64,000 nucleotides of DNA, taken from NCBI GenBank assembly GCA_013115135.1, contig JABANP010000106.1:1-64000 (forward strand), read 5' to 3'. The notes under the pieces were generated by a model that saw only the letters and a program-made list of their open reading frames with translations, had not been told where the DNA came from and ran no database searches. The DNA comes from Perkinsus olseni. Its lineage: Eukaryota; Perkinsozoa; Perkinsida; Perkinsidae. Position numbers and translations under genes: made by a program. Of this stretch, positions 1 through 11,533 are shown one piece after another; the first letter of the stretch is position 1; the number at the start of each line of letters is the position of its first letter.

Positions 1-413
1 CTCCGCCGAGTGAACGCGCCCCCTTTTCCCCCATCCATCCACCGGCGGCGGTACTGGCTAGGACCACGGGCTTCAGCGGCGGCCACACACTTCCCCAAAT
101 AATAACTTCAACCAAGGCTCCCTGTCGGCGAGGTCTCTAGGAGCTGCCCCAACGACCGACCATCGAGGGTGAGTCGACAGCTGACATCCATCTTGCCTAC
201 CCCTCCATGGCCAGACTTGCGCCACCAAGATTGGTAGTTCGACCTTCTCATCAAGGTCTGATAGTGCCCAGCCACCCTCCAGTGGCAGAGATGAAACCAG
301 CTCTGCCGAGATACGCAGAAAACCACAGCAGCACGATCGGGAATAAAGTGGCGAGCCAGGTTGCCGGAAAGCGTAGGTCCTAGGCTTAGCCCAGTCCGCT
401 CGAGCACGCCTCA

Positions 414-1827
414 GTGCCACCGCGAGGAACTCCTTCGACACTCTCGGTGACGTCGAGAAACTCCCCTGCAACCAGCGAGACGGCCTCTGTGCCCTCTCAC
501 ACGCCCATCATCCAGCTGGTGGACCCAGACAAGGAGAAGAGGAAATCTGGAGGCAGCCATTCCAGTCAAGTGTGGGTTGATCTGCATCGACGCTTCCTTG
601 CCGACTGTTGAGTCAGGTCCCAACCCAGTACGATCCAGTACCAACCAGAGGGACCCGTGACTTCAGCACTGCCACACTACAGTCCTCGCAGAGGCAGTCG
701 CTTCGAGGCCTTGTTTCAAGATGCTCTCAATCGTCAGGAGCGCCAACGGTAAGTCAAGCGGCTTGTCTGGGCGGAATCGAGTTACTATTGCATCTGTCAG
801 TGTCCGCAAAGAAGAGCGGGAGCGCGTCGAGGAGGAGGAGTTGTACCGCAAGGGCCAATCGAAGACGCGCAGGTAGACGGCCCGGTCCAGAGCTGGCGGT
901 CAATTCTTCCCTGTCAGACCCTTCAGTATGGCCAAGTTCAAACAGTGTGTCGACGACGATGTGCGACAGAGGCAAGAGCGGAAGGCCCGTCGAGAGGCGA
1001 TGCGCATTCAGGAGAAAAACAACAAAGACAAAGAAGCTGTACGGCAGTAGGCAACGACCGGACCAACACCGCTTCGCCTCAGTTGAAGCAGTGCTCTTTC
1101 CGTCCGAACACTACACGACGTAATCGCAGATTCAGCGCTGGACGCTCCCCCACGTCCTCAATCTCGGGGTACGGCGACCTGCTGGACACATCACGAGTAG
1201 AAGCGCTGCCTCTCAACACCCATCGCATCGATCTCATCAGGTCTCTGGCCGGCGTGGTTCCCTTTCCAGCTGCTTCTCCCCAGGGTCAACATTTGGTACA
1301 GAGGAATGCTCGCAGCGTCACTCGCTGCTCTTCACGATAGGTTCCAGCCCCGTGGGGAGGTCGCCGCCGGCTAGTAGACAGGTCAGCCCTCGAGTTTCGA
1401 GAATCGGGTTTGACGCGACTAAGACGACCACGCGAAGAGTGAGTTGCTCTTACCAACCAAACGGCAACTGTCTTTTCCGTCCTCAGCAATCAGTCAGCAG
1501 CCTTATGTCCATCGAGGAAAACATGTCGCCCTCCCGAAGGAGTATTTCCTTCTCTAAGCGACCGAGCCGATCGGGCCCTTCTCAGGTGCGCCAAATGGAG
1601 GCCGCCTCAGTCAGGTCTACTCGCCCCGCCCATCAGTGGCCTCCCAGCTCTCACCGCGCTCACCAAGCGTGCTAGGCGATAGCGTTCTCCGCGACTGTCG
1701 AGATGTAACACAGCCGCCGTTTCTGAAGTGTGATTCTGCATTTCAGCTACGTCGGCTCGACATGGGAGCTTCCCTGAGGTCTTCAACCTCTCCGAGGGGC
1801 AGAGGTTGGAATCCCGTCCACTACTAA
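414..1827 (+). CDS. Spliced charged coiled-coil protein, possibly cytoskeletal
   Basis: I do not recognise the family. The + strand holds a chain of short exons joined by GT-AG introns at about 749-800, 873-917, 1039-1082 and 1241-1283 (43-52 nt). Across these joins the frame stays open and reads very charged helical protein, for example RQERQRVRKEERERVEEEEL, then MAKFKQCVDDDVRQRQERKA, then LKQCSFRPNTTRRNRR. The phrase CSFRPN resembles the 'C-x-F-x-P' repeats seen in some protist cytoskeletal and ciliary proteins, but that link is weak. Further exons appear to run to a stop at 1825-1827. The first exon and start codon are uncertain: 414 is only the first ATG of an open stretch, and I see no supported coding in 1-413. 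A short intron near 615-646 is also likely. Existence of a gene is fairly sure; its function is not. Confidence 0.55.
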
Positions 1828-3413
1828 AGTCGGCCGTCATTCGGAACGACTAATTCCAGGTTCACATGGGCTGATATAGACCCATCGACGAGATTGAGGA
1901 GACTGCCGGAATCGTCATGTCATGATGTTATTGTGGACATGCAAATTCATAACGCAGCATGGCTAATCATTTCCAACATACATCTGGTATCTGTGTTCGA
2001 GTCCGTGATGATGAAAGCGTTGCTCAAATCCAAGACAGTCCTGACCGGGTGGTGGTCAGAGAACGTTGTTATCATAAAGGTGCCACTCAGCTAGGATCGT
2101 GGTTTCGACCATGATGCCCATCGAGGATTGAATGAGTCATATGGTATGACTTGCGGGCTCCTCTGTGAGGATTATCTGTAGCCGTTTTCTGCATCAATGA
2201 GTTACTGATAAGACCGTGGGCAAGGGCGCTCCGCTCGAGAACTTCCCGCCATTGTTATCAACAATAACAGTGCTGTTTGTGTCGGTTGGTGGTTAAGCGT
2301 CCTCGAAGTGCGTCTCCATACGTGTAAACCCTTTCATTTGGCGGAGAGTCCGCGTTATGCAACGTCTCGAGGGGAAACCCACAGAGACGTGCGGTGCCGT
2401 CTACTTCGTCCTAGTCTTACGATCGACTACCACTGTCGTAAAAAAAACCCACGCTGTACCAGAAACAGCTATTTACTGCCAATCAAAGAATCATACTCAT
2501 CAAGTGTCAGCCCCTTCCTAGCCGCCTCTCGCATAGCGGGCAGGTACTTCGCGGAGCACCTGCTACCAAACCTGATAATGAACGCAAAGTTTATTGCTCG
2601 GCAGCCACACAAAAGCCTTCGCCAAGACCACGGCAAAAATCCCCAGTCGCGTTGCGCGAGTTACATAGGTTTGCTGAGCTCAGAATTCACGGCGTCATGG
2701 GCCTCGCACCACCACAAGGTGTACTTGTCGTTAGAGGATACCTATCATAGGCTCAAGTTGGCAGGTTGAGTGAATATAAAAGGCTCACCTCGGGTGGCAT
2801 TTCGCAACAAATATCCACAAAACCGTCGGCACAATGCCGGCATGGGTAGACTTCAATGAGCGAGGTAAGCCAATCCATCTCCGTCGGGCGAGACTTCGAT
2901 GAGCTGGCGGTGCTAGACCTACCACCTGGCAGCTCCTGAGAAGAGAGCTCATAGGAAGCCTCAGTGGGAGCTGACCGCCCCGTTCCGGTGATGATGATGA
3001 TGGGTGGAGGTGCCGTCGCCTACCACCAAAGGGGCCCGGCTGTGGATGTATCGCCAGTATGCTCTGCCAATCTCAGCACGATTGGGCGGATACCTGACAC
3101 GCAGAGCGGTCGAGAGGATCCCAATTTTGGTATGGGAAGTGCCTCACACTATCCCTGGGGTTGGCTTCACTTCATAATCATCACAGCTCACTTCCACACA
3201 CTGTTCGTCTGACTTCAGACGCGCCTTCAGGGACTCGAACACCCCGGACGCGGACATATGCTGGAGAAACCCATTGAGAAGTCCGTTAACAACCACCCCG
3301 AGCCCCTCCGCCGTGCTCGACTGTGCGAGCCACATTCCGGTCACGCGGCATCCGCCATACCCAGTGACGCAACAGCGCTGGCGAGAGACGTACGTATGAA
3401 GTGGGCAGTGGAG
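1828..3413. other. Intergenic, no confident gene
   Basis: No recognisable protein. A 153-codon open frame on the + strand (2308-2769) has no familiar motif and unbiased composition, so I do not call it a gene. At about 2776 there is a TATAAAAG string some 58 bp before an ATG at 2834 (MPAWVDFNER) followed by a GTAAG donor-like site. A short spliced gene at 2834-3212 is possible but cannot be supported from sequence alone. Confidence 0.3.
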
Positions 3414-4464
3414 TTAACAGTTCGGAGAGGCTTGAGCGCACTGCTCACATTGGCCCGTCTTAGTCAGCTGCATCACAGTAAACGTGTGGTTAAGTCTGTG
3501 ATTGACGTGCAACGGTGGGTCGAGGTCCAGAAAACCGCCAAACCCGTCACACTTCGCTCCGCTAGAGAAGAACACTTCGGCAACACGCGAATGCAGGAGC
3601 GCCATGGCGCACATGATGCAAGGTTCCGTAGAAAGGTAGACGCTGCAACCAGTGCAAAGATAGCTGGATTTCTCTATGTCCGACAGAGTGCCATCCGCCG
3701 ACTCCTCGGGCGAGCGCGGTCGCTTCCCACTGTGGACTGCGGGCAGGGGTGTCGCCGCTTCAGCCACCTGAAAAGCATAAAGAGAGCTCAGTTCAGACCG
3801 GACGCGTGACCGGTAATTCCCTGCTGTAGAGAAATAAAAGTACAACGGACCAATCGTTCTTACCTGACTAATAGCCACCATGCAAGCATGCTTTAGTGGA
3901 TGCTTATCATCAGCCTCAGCCTCGGCAATCACATCACCACTAGGGGACACTATTATCACTTTCTTTCGCCCTGCCAACAACGTGACTGAAGCAGCTGAGA
4001 GACAAGCGCCTACCTGCTGCTTCCATCATCCGCAGAATCTCCTTCCGTCGGGCACTGCTCGGCTTGTTGAGCGCCGAGTCACTTCTCTCAAGAGCCGGGC
4101 GCCGCCACACCATCGGCCATACTTGGTTCCACTCTTGAAACTGTTCTCGCGTGAACGCGGGGTACTTCGGTACGTCAACCAGGCGGACTTCGAGGTCGTC
4201 AAAAGGAACCCCACAGTCCTTCGGGCCGACTACCACCTCCAAAACTCCCTCCTTCTCGTCGTGCCGTCGCACTCGCTTCAGGTGGGACATAGCTGACGGG
4301 AGAGGGCTTTTCCGCGATAGGGTTTTCATGACCACCGACGCCTCTGTTTTCGGCACTTCCAACACCGTCGCCGGGACGGTCTCGAGAGAGCGTGTGAATT
4401 CCCGCGGCAATAGCTGGTTAAACTTGGTGCAATTAGGACAGTATCGTGGCGGTGGGTCTGGCAT
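3414..4464 (-). CDS. ADAT3: tRNA adenosine deaminase subunit ADAT3/Tad3-like
   Basis: Non-catalytic partner of the ADAT2-ADAT3 heterodimer, which makes inosine at tRNA position 34. The start ATG is at 4464 ([16 protein letters not shown]). The N-terminal domain includes HLKRVR and [16 protein letters not shown], a pattern typical of ADAT3. A 43-nt intron (3971-4013) joins it to the deaminase domain. A 96-nt in-frame segment (3768-3863) has GTAAG...CAG ends and is probably a second intron. Zinc motifs are present: HACM supplies the histidine, and [18 protein letters not shown] the two cysteines. The catalytic Glu expected after HA is Cys here, as in other ADAT3 proteins where it is lost (Val in the human one). 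The C-terminal GFGGFLDLD...LNHTFTVMQ also fits the family. The catalytic ADAT2 is not in the window. Confidence 0.9.
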
Positions 4465-4784
4465 GTGCTTGATAGCTCCGATCAACAATCGGCTGAAAAA
4501 GGCGTGCTAAGTACGATGACCGACTCGGAAGCAACGGCAGCGCTATCCAGAGACATGACACATCCAAAAAGCAGGGAGGTGGGCGCAGAGCACGAGTATG
4601 TGAGAGCAGTGCAGCGCTGCCCGGGGGTGAGGTTTCATCTGGCGCTCGATGGCAGGCCGAATGGGACACAAGCACAATCGGAGGGTTGGAAATACATCAG
4701 AAACAGTCATGGCAGTTTGTCTCTCTCCTGCGTGCATTGCCGGTCATGATCCACCCCGAAGTTGGGACGTCTCCCTCGGCACGC

Positions 4785-5311
4785 TCACAACCTGAACAGA
4801 CTCTCAACAGCCCAGCAACAAGGATGTGGGAAAACCTCGGAACTAGCGGGCTCTGCCTCTCCGCCCTCTGACCGCAGCTGCCCAACTTCGTCCATCAACT
4901 TCGCCGTGGCTTTCTTCTGACAATACTCTCAGTGGTGTTCTTTTCGAGTGTACCCCACCTGCCGTATTTTCTCCCTCTCCTCAAGCAGCTCCCGTAACTC
5001 TTCTCTCTCACCCTCACTCAGAACGTGCAACCGCTGCTGGAACCTGGTCAGCCATCATCACTTCATCGGAGTACCACAACATTCGCTCCTCACACGTTGA
5101 TCCTTTCTTGCAACTCTCGGAGCTGTACGATCTGCCGTAGTGTGCCCTCCCCCAGCGCTCGTTTCAAGTACGGCTGCTTCGAAGACTTCTTCAGTTGGCG
5201 TCGCTCCGCTAGGAGTTCGTAGAAGTCCTTGTCACAGTACCCTCGTCGAGCGGCAGCGATCTCACTCAGTAGAGAGAATCGACGATGCGCCACACGACAG
5301 AGCCGCTGCAT
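4785..5311 (-). CDS. Small coiled-coil protein, unrecognised
   Basis: Three exons read on the - strand from ATG 5311. The first gives KDFYELLAERRQLKKSS and LRQIVQLRELQERIN. An intron of about 57 nt follows, then QRLHVLSEGEREELRELLEE, a 42-nt intron (GTGGGG...GTCAG) and KKATAKLMDEVGQLRSEGGE, ending at the stop 4785-4787. The protein is almost entirely predicted helix with heptad-like Leu/Glu spacing. No family is recognised. It lies upstream of ADAT3 on the same strand, with only about 320 bp between the two genes. The start could lie in a further upstream exon, since the reading before 5311 is not clear. Confidence 0.55.
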
Positions 5312-5562
5312 TCAATACAACTACGGCATCACAGCTCGAACACGCGTATCTTTCCACTTTGCGAAACGCAAGCATCAAGATAAGATACGAATGAGCAACA
5401 TAGTGCTCTGAAGAAATGCAGACAGGCATCGTCATAACCGGCAAGTGGTGGTTGCCGTTGTAGCTGCACTTCTACTGCTGCTGCTGAGAAAACGTTCTGT
5501 ACAAGTAGTAGCAGCCGTTATACTGCTGTTGTTGCCGCTGGCGGGCGCGTAGTCCTCATCCA

Positions 5563-6956
5563 GTGAAGAGGCTAGCAGCCGAGTGGCGGAATCGTCAACT
5601 TCTAATTCTTGAAATTGGCGGATCTGGAAAGGACAACATCATCATCATCATCATCGCAGCTCCCCTGTCAAGACAGCAGCACGCGGATTTCACTCAGGCC
5701 AACCCGATGGAGGAAACCTCACTTTCCGGCGAACTTCGAAGAAGATCCACGTCAAGCCTATCGCGAGGCAGATAACACCGACTACTAGAAGAGCCAGTGT
5801 TACGGGATTGGTGACTTCGGACTGAAGCAGTGACAATAGGGTAAATCTTGCTCTCTTACATTTCCCCAACGCTCACTCCTGTAGACATCGCTCCTACTAT
5901 GCTGCTCGTGGTGACTCCAACGTATACGAAAAGAACAGAGAATAGGAAGCCCACGCTTGCCGATGCCAGCAGGAAGCCTCGGAGAGTAACCGCTGTCACC
6001 GACACGCCGTAATTCTTCACCCAGATCGGAACCTGAGGACAGAGCTGCTCAACAGAGAAGGCCCAGTGGACGACGTTCACTTACATACATAAACCGAGAC
6101 AGGAAGAGGAACTTCATCTCAGAGTTTCTCGTGAGAATTTGCAAAGCCTTGTAGTAGTCGCTGCGGTCCAACGCTGACCGGACCAGATCGAACCTGAGAT
6201 TGCATCATAGCAATGGCTAAAACGCCTCGGTGGACCCAACCAGAAATATCTTCCCATGAGGAAAGAAGCTACACTGCCCGCGGTCTTAGCCGGGAATGCC
6301 ACGAGTAGCGCTCGCCTGAGGGAGCAGATGACGGATACGGCAGCCGTGGTTGATGGTCGGCACTCACCATTTCAGCACAAATCCTGCTGTGACCTCCACA
6401 GGAGTTATCGGGACGCCACAAATAGTTGATAGAAAAACTACGACTGAAAGGACAAGAGACAGCCTAGTGGCAGAGGGTAGAGGCTCTTAACGCTCACCTC
6501 CGAACAGAGCGTACTCTTTCGTGTAGCTTCCGTTCTGGCTTGAGAGAGATTCCAAGTAATTTACTATCTGAAGACGACAGAATGACGTGGAGGCGGCGCA
6601 CGATTCTGACCTCTCTGAAGGACGGCAATAGTCCGGCCCAAGCGTGATTCCGTTTTAATTCAACCAACAGCGTCAGCAGCAGTGATACGATAACTAGGAG
6701 GGGTATTAAAGGCTTCCATAGAGTCTTGAACCCTTCCCTTGAGAAGGGGGAGGCAATCATGCAATACGTCGAAGAGCTACAACGGCAACTACAGCTGCCA
6801 CTAGTCGAAGAGATGAAGGCCGTACCATCGCCCAGTGATGGAATAATCACAACCTCATTCAGGACCGAAGCAACACTGAGAGGAAAGAAGCGCGTGCGTT
6901 TGGCCAAAAAACTCCTGTTGGCACGGCAGGCTCTATCTCAGCTTCTGATAGGGTAG
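5563..6956 (+). CDS. Possible spliced + strand gene, unrecognised
   Basis: Several + strand stretches look coding: TSLSGELRRRSTSSLSRGR near 5710-5775, TPTYTKRTENRKPTLADASR near 5915-5985, LREQMTDTAAVVDG near 6315-6360, LREIPSNLLSEDDRMTWRRR near 6540-6600, and a final open exon with EAIMQYVEELQRQLQLPLVE ending at the stop 6954-6956. Introns would be short, but I could not place every junction. On the opposite strand the same DNA gives hydrophobic segments. I judge these to be the shadow of Lys/Arg-rich coding, but a small - strand membrane protein cannot be excluded. The last exon overlaps the 3' end of the convergent phosphodiesterase gene by about 24 bp. Confidence 0.3.
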
Positions 6957-8780
6957 GAGGCGTTCACTTATGTCTCCTCGCGGTACTATGCGGATGTCCC
7001 CTGAGGTCATCACTTCCGCAGTGATGGCGCACTGATCTGGAGTGCTCTCCAGTGGGCTGGGAAGAGTTAAGTGATGCACACCTAGAACACGAAGGAACTA
7101 ATAACGCCGCTACTGGGTAACGAACCTCCGCCTCGCGATGGGTAGACCTGAGTCACCACCAAGTGCACCAACTTACCGTGGTCGTCCAGATGGTAAACTT
7201 CATTATGAATGTGCCCACATACTACCAGCCGCGTACACGGGAACTCATAAATGGCCTAACCCTGGCGGTACTCGCTACACGAGCGAAAGCGACCGCCCTA
7301 CCTGGAGGACCTCATCGTAGTTCCAGAGCAGCCCTCGACAGTTTCGATGCCGAGTTGCGTCGGGATGCAGTATAACGTGGGAGAGAATGATCACCTGCGA
7401 ATGAGGCGGCTTCCACGGTAAAGAGAGAGGCAGAACCTCACGCTGGTGCCTCGCTGGTGGCAGGTCTGTAATACACCTCGGAGCCACTCGAGCTGCTCCC
7501 TTCCGATGGCACCATTCACGGGAGCCCATCGGGATTCAACTCCGGAAAGACCGGCAAAGAAGTCCGTCTTGCTTCCTGAAATTCACCAAGTTCCGCCGAT
7601 TAAATGTTCGGAACGGGTAAGCCGCTCCCGAGAGAGCCCAGTCCCTCACCAATGTCGTTAGGGTTGTGACTTTGGCACAGGTCATAACCCTCAGGATCGA
7701 GACCGGCGTCTTTAAACTGGAAAATGCAAGATCATCATGATAATACTAGACTGGCCCCAACCTCACCAGTTCGTATCCGTGGCGGCCGCCTCCTTGCCGC
7801 ATAACGCTGACATCATAGGGATCCAAAACAACAACCAACCAGTCGTCTGCGGGCTTGTAGGCATAGTAAAAACAGGAGGGATCTTCTGGGCTCGAGGCTC
7901 CAGTAACGACTGTACCGAGCACTTCATTTTACCAGTAGGGAATTCGTCTTGCCCCAGAGACTCTGGACGAGTGAGGGAATACTGCTTGCGAGTCGCTGGG
8001 AAAATCCGATTCTCGGAGAGAGCCTTTTCTGAGCTGATCAGGGTGAGCGTGCCGATACGATGACTGATGGTTACCGGGTGAAGCAATAGAGTTCATGGTT
8101 GCCAATCATGTGGATAACCTGCGGGACACCGAGTGCGAGGCTTCCACTACCGGTGAAGGGACAAGATGACCCGAACCAGTCCCTCTGGCTGCTCACCCTG
8201 GGGCAGTTGAGAGCATCGAACTCGGACACGATCTTGCTTATGGCCCGGTCCTGGATGTTCAGCCCTCTATTGCGTCCGTCAACCAAGTCCCCGAGGTTCA
8301 CAACGAAGTTAATGGGTGGGCATCTGAAGACGATTCAATCGAAGCCGACAGCGAAGGACACCATTGGCGGCCCTACTGCAGAGAATTCCACCAGCTGATG
8401 GCGTTCCTCAAGACCTGTGCAGAACGACGGTAGCACCTACACTCAAGTGGCTACACATAGCCATCACGGACGAGGAGTCCCCAAACCACAACCAGCTGAT
8501 GGACGAACTTATAAAAATGCTCCCGCGCTGGGCGAGAGAAAATTGCCAAACGAACGCCTGGGCGATCTTATCAGGAACCCCTGGCCCTTCCGTCAACCCC
8601 TCACCTCTTCTTAGTGTGGGTGTAATTGAAGGTATCGTCCACGTCTGCGTACTGTACGTCCGCAATAACGCCAAATCGGAAGAGTATCTTCGGACTGGCT
8701 GCAGCCGCTGCTGCAGCAGTTCGGACGACGCCGGAAGACCCAGTGAACAGCTTGTTACAAACTCTCAAGCCAGGGCGCAT
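6933..8780 (-). CDS. ADPRM-like metallophosphoesterase, copy A
   Basis: Resembles Mn-dependent ADP-ribose/CDP-alcohol diphosphatase (ADPRM), which splits ADP-ribose, CDP-choline and similar pyrophosphates. From ATG 8780, about 20 residues including an alanine run lead into FRFGVIADVQYADVDD (metal motif 1). Then come ATH..VLRNAISWWNSL, FVVNLGDLVDGRNRG (GD motif), HMIGNHELYCFTR (GNHE), FYYAYKP, VLDPYDVSVMRQGG, HNPNDIG, GVESRWAPVNGAIGREQL, VIILSHVILHPDATRH, WNYDEVLQ, LVVCGHIHNEVYH (GHxH) and a C-terminal exon ending at 6933. The order matches the whole family. It needs about nine introns, mostly 40-80 nt. One junction, after WNSL near 8370, lacks a GT donor; only a GC donor keeps the frame. It is tandem with copy B, same orientation, about 560 bp apart. 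The substrate is inferred. Confidence 0.85.
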
Positions 8781-9342
8781 GGACGAAGGAAATCAATAAA
8801 AATCATTTCTGCACGACGCCGGTTCGATGACCCACGGCAAAGGAGTGAAGAGGGACGGCGAGGGAACGAGGCTAGATGACTGTGACTGCCATCAGATACA
8901 CTCTCCACGGATCGAGCTCCAACTTGGAACAGGGGAAGGCCTCGTCTAAGTACGATGAAGCAGCACACCCCACGAAAGAGTCTGAAGTAGCCGCGGCCAA
9001 AGCCAATCGAAGCATAGCAGTTCCACAGCGAGGAGACGGCAGGGGAGCGGACCCGTAGGCAACGTAATTACCGCTGCTTCGTCTGACGTGGTATTACAGA
9101 CTACTACTAGACTACACCAGCGACTAGTAGACCGCCCATTCCCGTACAACCCTGTGTACTGCAGTACAGTACACCAGTAGTCGCCCGAAGAGATGATAGG
9201 CAAATGCCTGGACTCAGCAATCCACCAGTGATACAAAATGCCGCCATCAGCAGCAAAAGGTGTTTGATAACAAAATGGACAGTTCTCACTCACAACAGCA
9301 ACCACAGCAAGGAATGAATTCTCAAGTGAAAGCTCAGCTCAG

Positions 9343-11304
9343 TCAATCGCTGCAATTGAAGTAACGGTCACTGATTCCGCCGGAACCGGAGACTTTGATG
9401 TCGCCCGACGACAGAATGTCGCACGTGATGGCGCACTCATCGGCGTCCCACTCCATCGGGCTCGGTAAGCAAAGGTGATGGATCCCTGAAAAGATCGTCA
9501 AGCGCAACCAGAGCGACCATTGGCCTCACCGTGATCATCTCGGTGGTAGGTCTCTCGATGAAGGTGACCGCAAAGGACCAGCTTGGTACAGGGGAAGTCG
9601 TACATCGCCTGAGGTGACGATATCGGAGAGGGGCTATAGCGGATGTCAACATTCTCGTACGTCGAGGACATCCTGGTAGTTCCACGCCAGTGTTCGGCAG
9701 TTCCCCTCATGCGTGGCGTCGGGATGTATCACCACATGGGAGCACACGATGACCTGAACCATGATACAGCTACACAGAGGAAGTAGCGTGAGGGAGAGCA
9801 AACAACCGCAGACTGCAGCCGAATCAGAGCATAGAAACGGGGAAAGAGTATGATAGACTGGACTTGGGGCCGCATAGGTGTTACGTTGGTATTGTCCTCA
9901 TGGCAGCCGTGCAGGAGATTCCGAAGCCAGGCTAACTGTGTCTTGCCGAAACCGCCATTGAAAGGTACCCACCGAGATTCTAGGCCGTGCAAGCCTTGGA
10001 AGAAGTCCTTTTGGATACCTGAGCAGGTGAGAGGCTTACTTGGTGATCAGTTGAAGACGCATGAAAAGGCTCGGGGCTCATAAAAAGTCATTTCCGCTGG
10101 GCAATTGTGGCCTGATCCGTGCCGTACTCGACCATATACATCGGAAATTGGCAAGACCAGCGTTCTCCGCAGCGCCGAGGCTTCCGACGTCCAGCAAGAG
10201 TTCCTACCGATATCATTGGGGTTGTGGCTCTGGCACAAAGCAGTGCCTTCGGGGTCTAAGCCATGTCCCTTCAACTGAGTGTAGAGCGAAATGGGAAGGC
10301 GCGTGAGGGGGCGAATGAGACTCACCAACTCGATGCCGTGACGGCCACCGCCTTCTCGCATGACGCTGAGGTCGTAGGGGTCCAGAATGACGACACGCCA
10401 GCCTCGGCAAGGCACGAAAGAGTAATAAAACGTCGAAGGGTCACCTGGCATAAACGGTGAGCGAAAATCTCCGAACCGGGGGCTTACCGGTTGGGTATTG
10501 CGAGTCTGGAAGCGATGGAGGTCTGGATAGAGCGTATGGGAGCTTAGTAGGCGGGAAGACTTGGGGCTTTGATAACTCCGACCTGCGAAAAATAACGACC
10601 ATCGAATATGTCGCGGCCGGGTATCGAACCGGGGACCTCCCACCTTGTGAAGCAATAGAGCTCGTGATTGCCGACCATATGAACAATCTGAACAGTACAA
10701 ATACGAAATACACGCTCCATAGAGAGTCGAGAACGCCCTCTCACAGCACTAGTGGAAGGACATCCGAACCGTCCGGGAGCTCCATCTCTCTACTGACCTT
10801 ATCCCGGCAATTAAGTCTTTCAAATTCCTCCATGACCGTCGCCATCGCCTCCTTCTGAGTGCCGGTCCCTCTGTTGTGACCATCGATCAGATCAGCGAGA
10901 TTCACCACGAAATCGACGCTAGGTGACCTGAGTCATCACCCCCACTGTGAGGGCCCCTCGGTCGACAGCAGCGGAGTTACCGAAGAGAATTCCACCAGTC
11001 CACTGCTCGGCCAAGCGTCTTCACCGACTTCCGGTAGTGTCTGAAAGCAAGGCTTGTCACCTCTCCCTCGAGAACGCCCAATATCGCCAGCGAGGCAGGC
11101 GGTGTCAGGGAACGCCTCACTCAGAGCGGGAACTTGCCTGATTTTAGTTTTTGCAAAGTTATAAGCATCGTCCTTGTCCGCGTACTGGACGTCCGCAATC
11201 ACACCAAACCGACAGATGACGTTGGAAGAGGAGGCCGCCGAGGCCAAGGCGGCGCTATTAGCTGCCGCTGCCGTGCTCGCGCAAATAGAACTCGAAGAAA
11301 CCAT
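9343..11304 (-). CDS. ADPRM-like metallophosphoesterase, copy B
   Basis: Second paralogue with the same architecture. ATG 11304 starts a Ser/Ala-rich leader, then CRFGVIADVQYADKDDAYNF, HYRKSVKTLGRAVDWWNSL, FVVNLADLIDGHNRG, HMVGNHELYCFTR, FPPTKLPYALSRPPSLPD, FYYSFVPCRGWRVVILDPYD, HNPNDIG, RWVPFNGGFGKTQLAWLRNL, VIVCSHVVIHPDATHEGN, WNYQDVLDV, LVLCGHLHRETYH and a final exon IHHLCLPSPMEWDADEC ending at the stop 9343-9345. The family GD motif is AD here; the metal-binding Asp is kept. The intron after KTKIR uses AG|GCAAGT, a classic GC-AG donor, and ends TTTCAG before the HYRKS exon. Divergence from copy A is substantial, so the duplication is not recent. A tRNA T-arm-like string lies in one intron (10611-10643). 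Confidence 0.85.
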
Positions 11305-11533
11305 AATTACTGACGATAACAATGACAGCGGCCAGCAGAGAGTATACCTCTAAGATCATCAGATATGCTCTCAGTTCATCATCATGAACACTAGTCACTG
11401 TATGACACCCTCGGATGGTATTGTTGTTGCGGAGAGCGTGAAGCGACGTGTATCGGCCGGTCCAGTTAAGGGTGAGAATAAACCGACTTAAACGCAAGTC
11501 ACTTCCCCCTAGAGACATGAGTCGTATCATCGG

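Noticed and set aside
2308..2769. 153-codon + strand open frame
   Set aside because: No recognisable feature and no bias; the window contains several non-coding frames of similar length.
3258..3809. 183-codon + strand open frame
   Set aside because: Lies exactly antisense to the conserved deaminase domain of ADAT3 and has no motif of its own.
5636..5660. CAT/ATC run as a CRISPR-like or satellite array
   Set aside because: Only a short simple-sequence run (ATC)n; no spacers or array.
5856..6080. Hydrophobic - strand frame that could be a membrane protein
   Set aside because: The + strand reads Lys/Arg/Pro-rich coding here; reverse complements of such codons automatically look hydrophobic. 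Not fully excluded.
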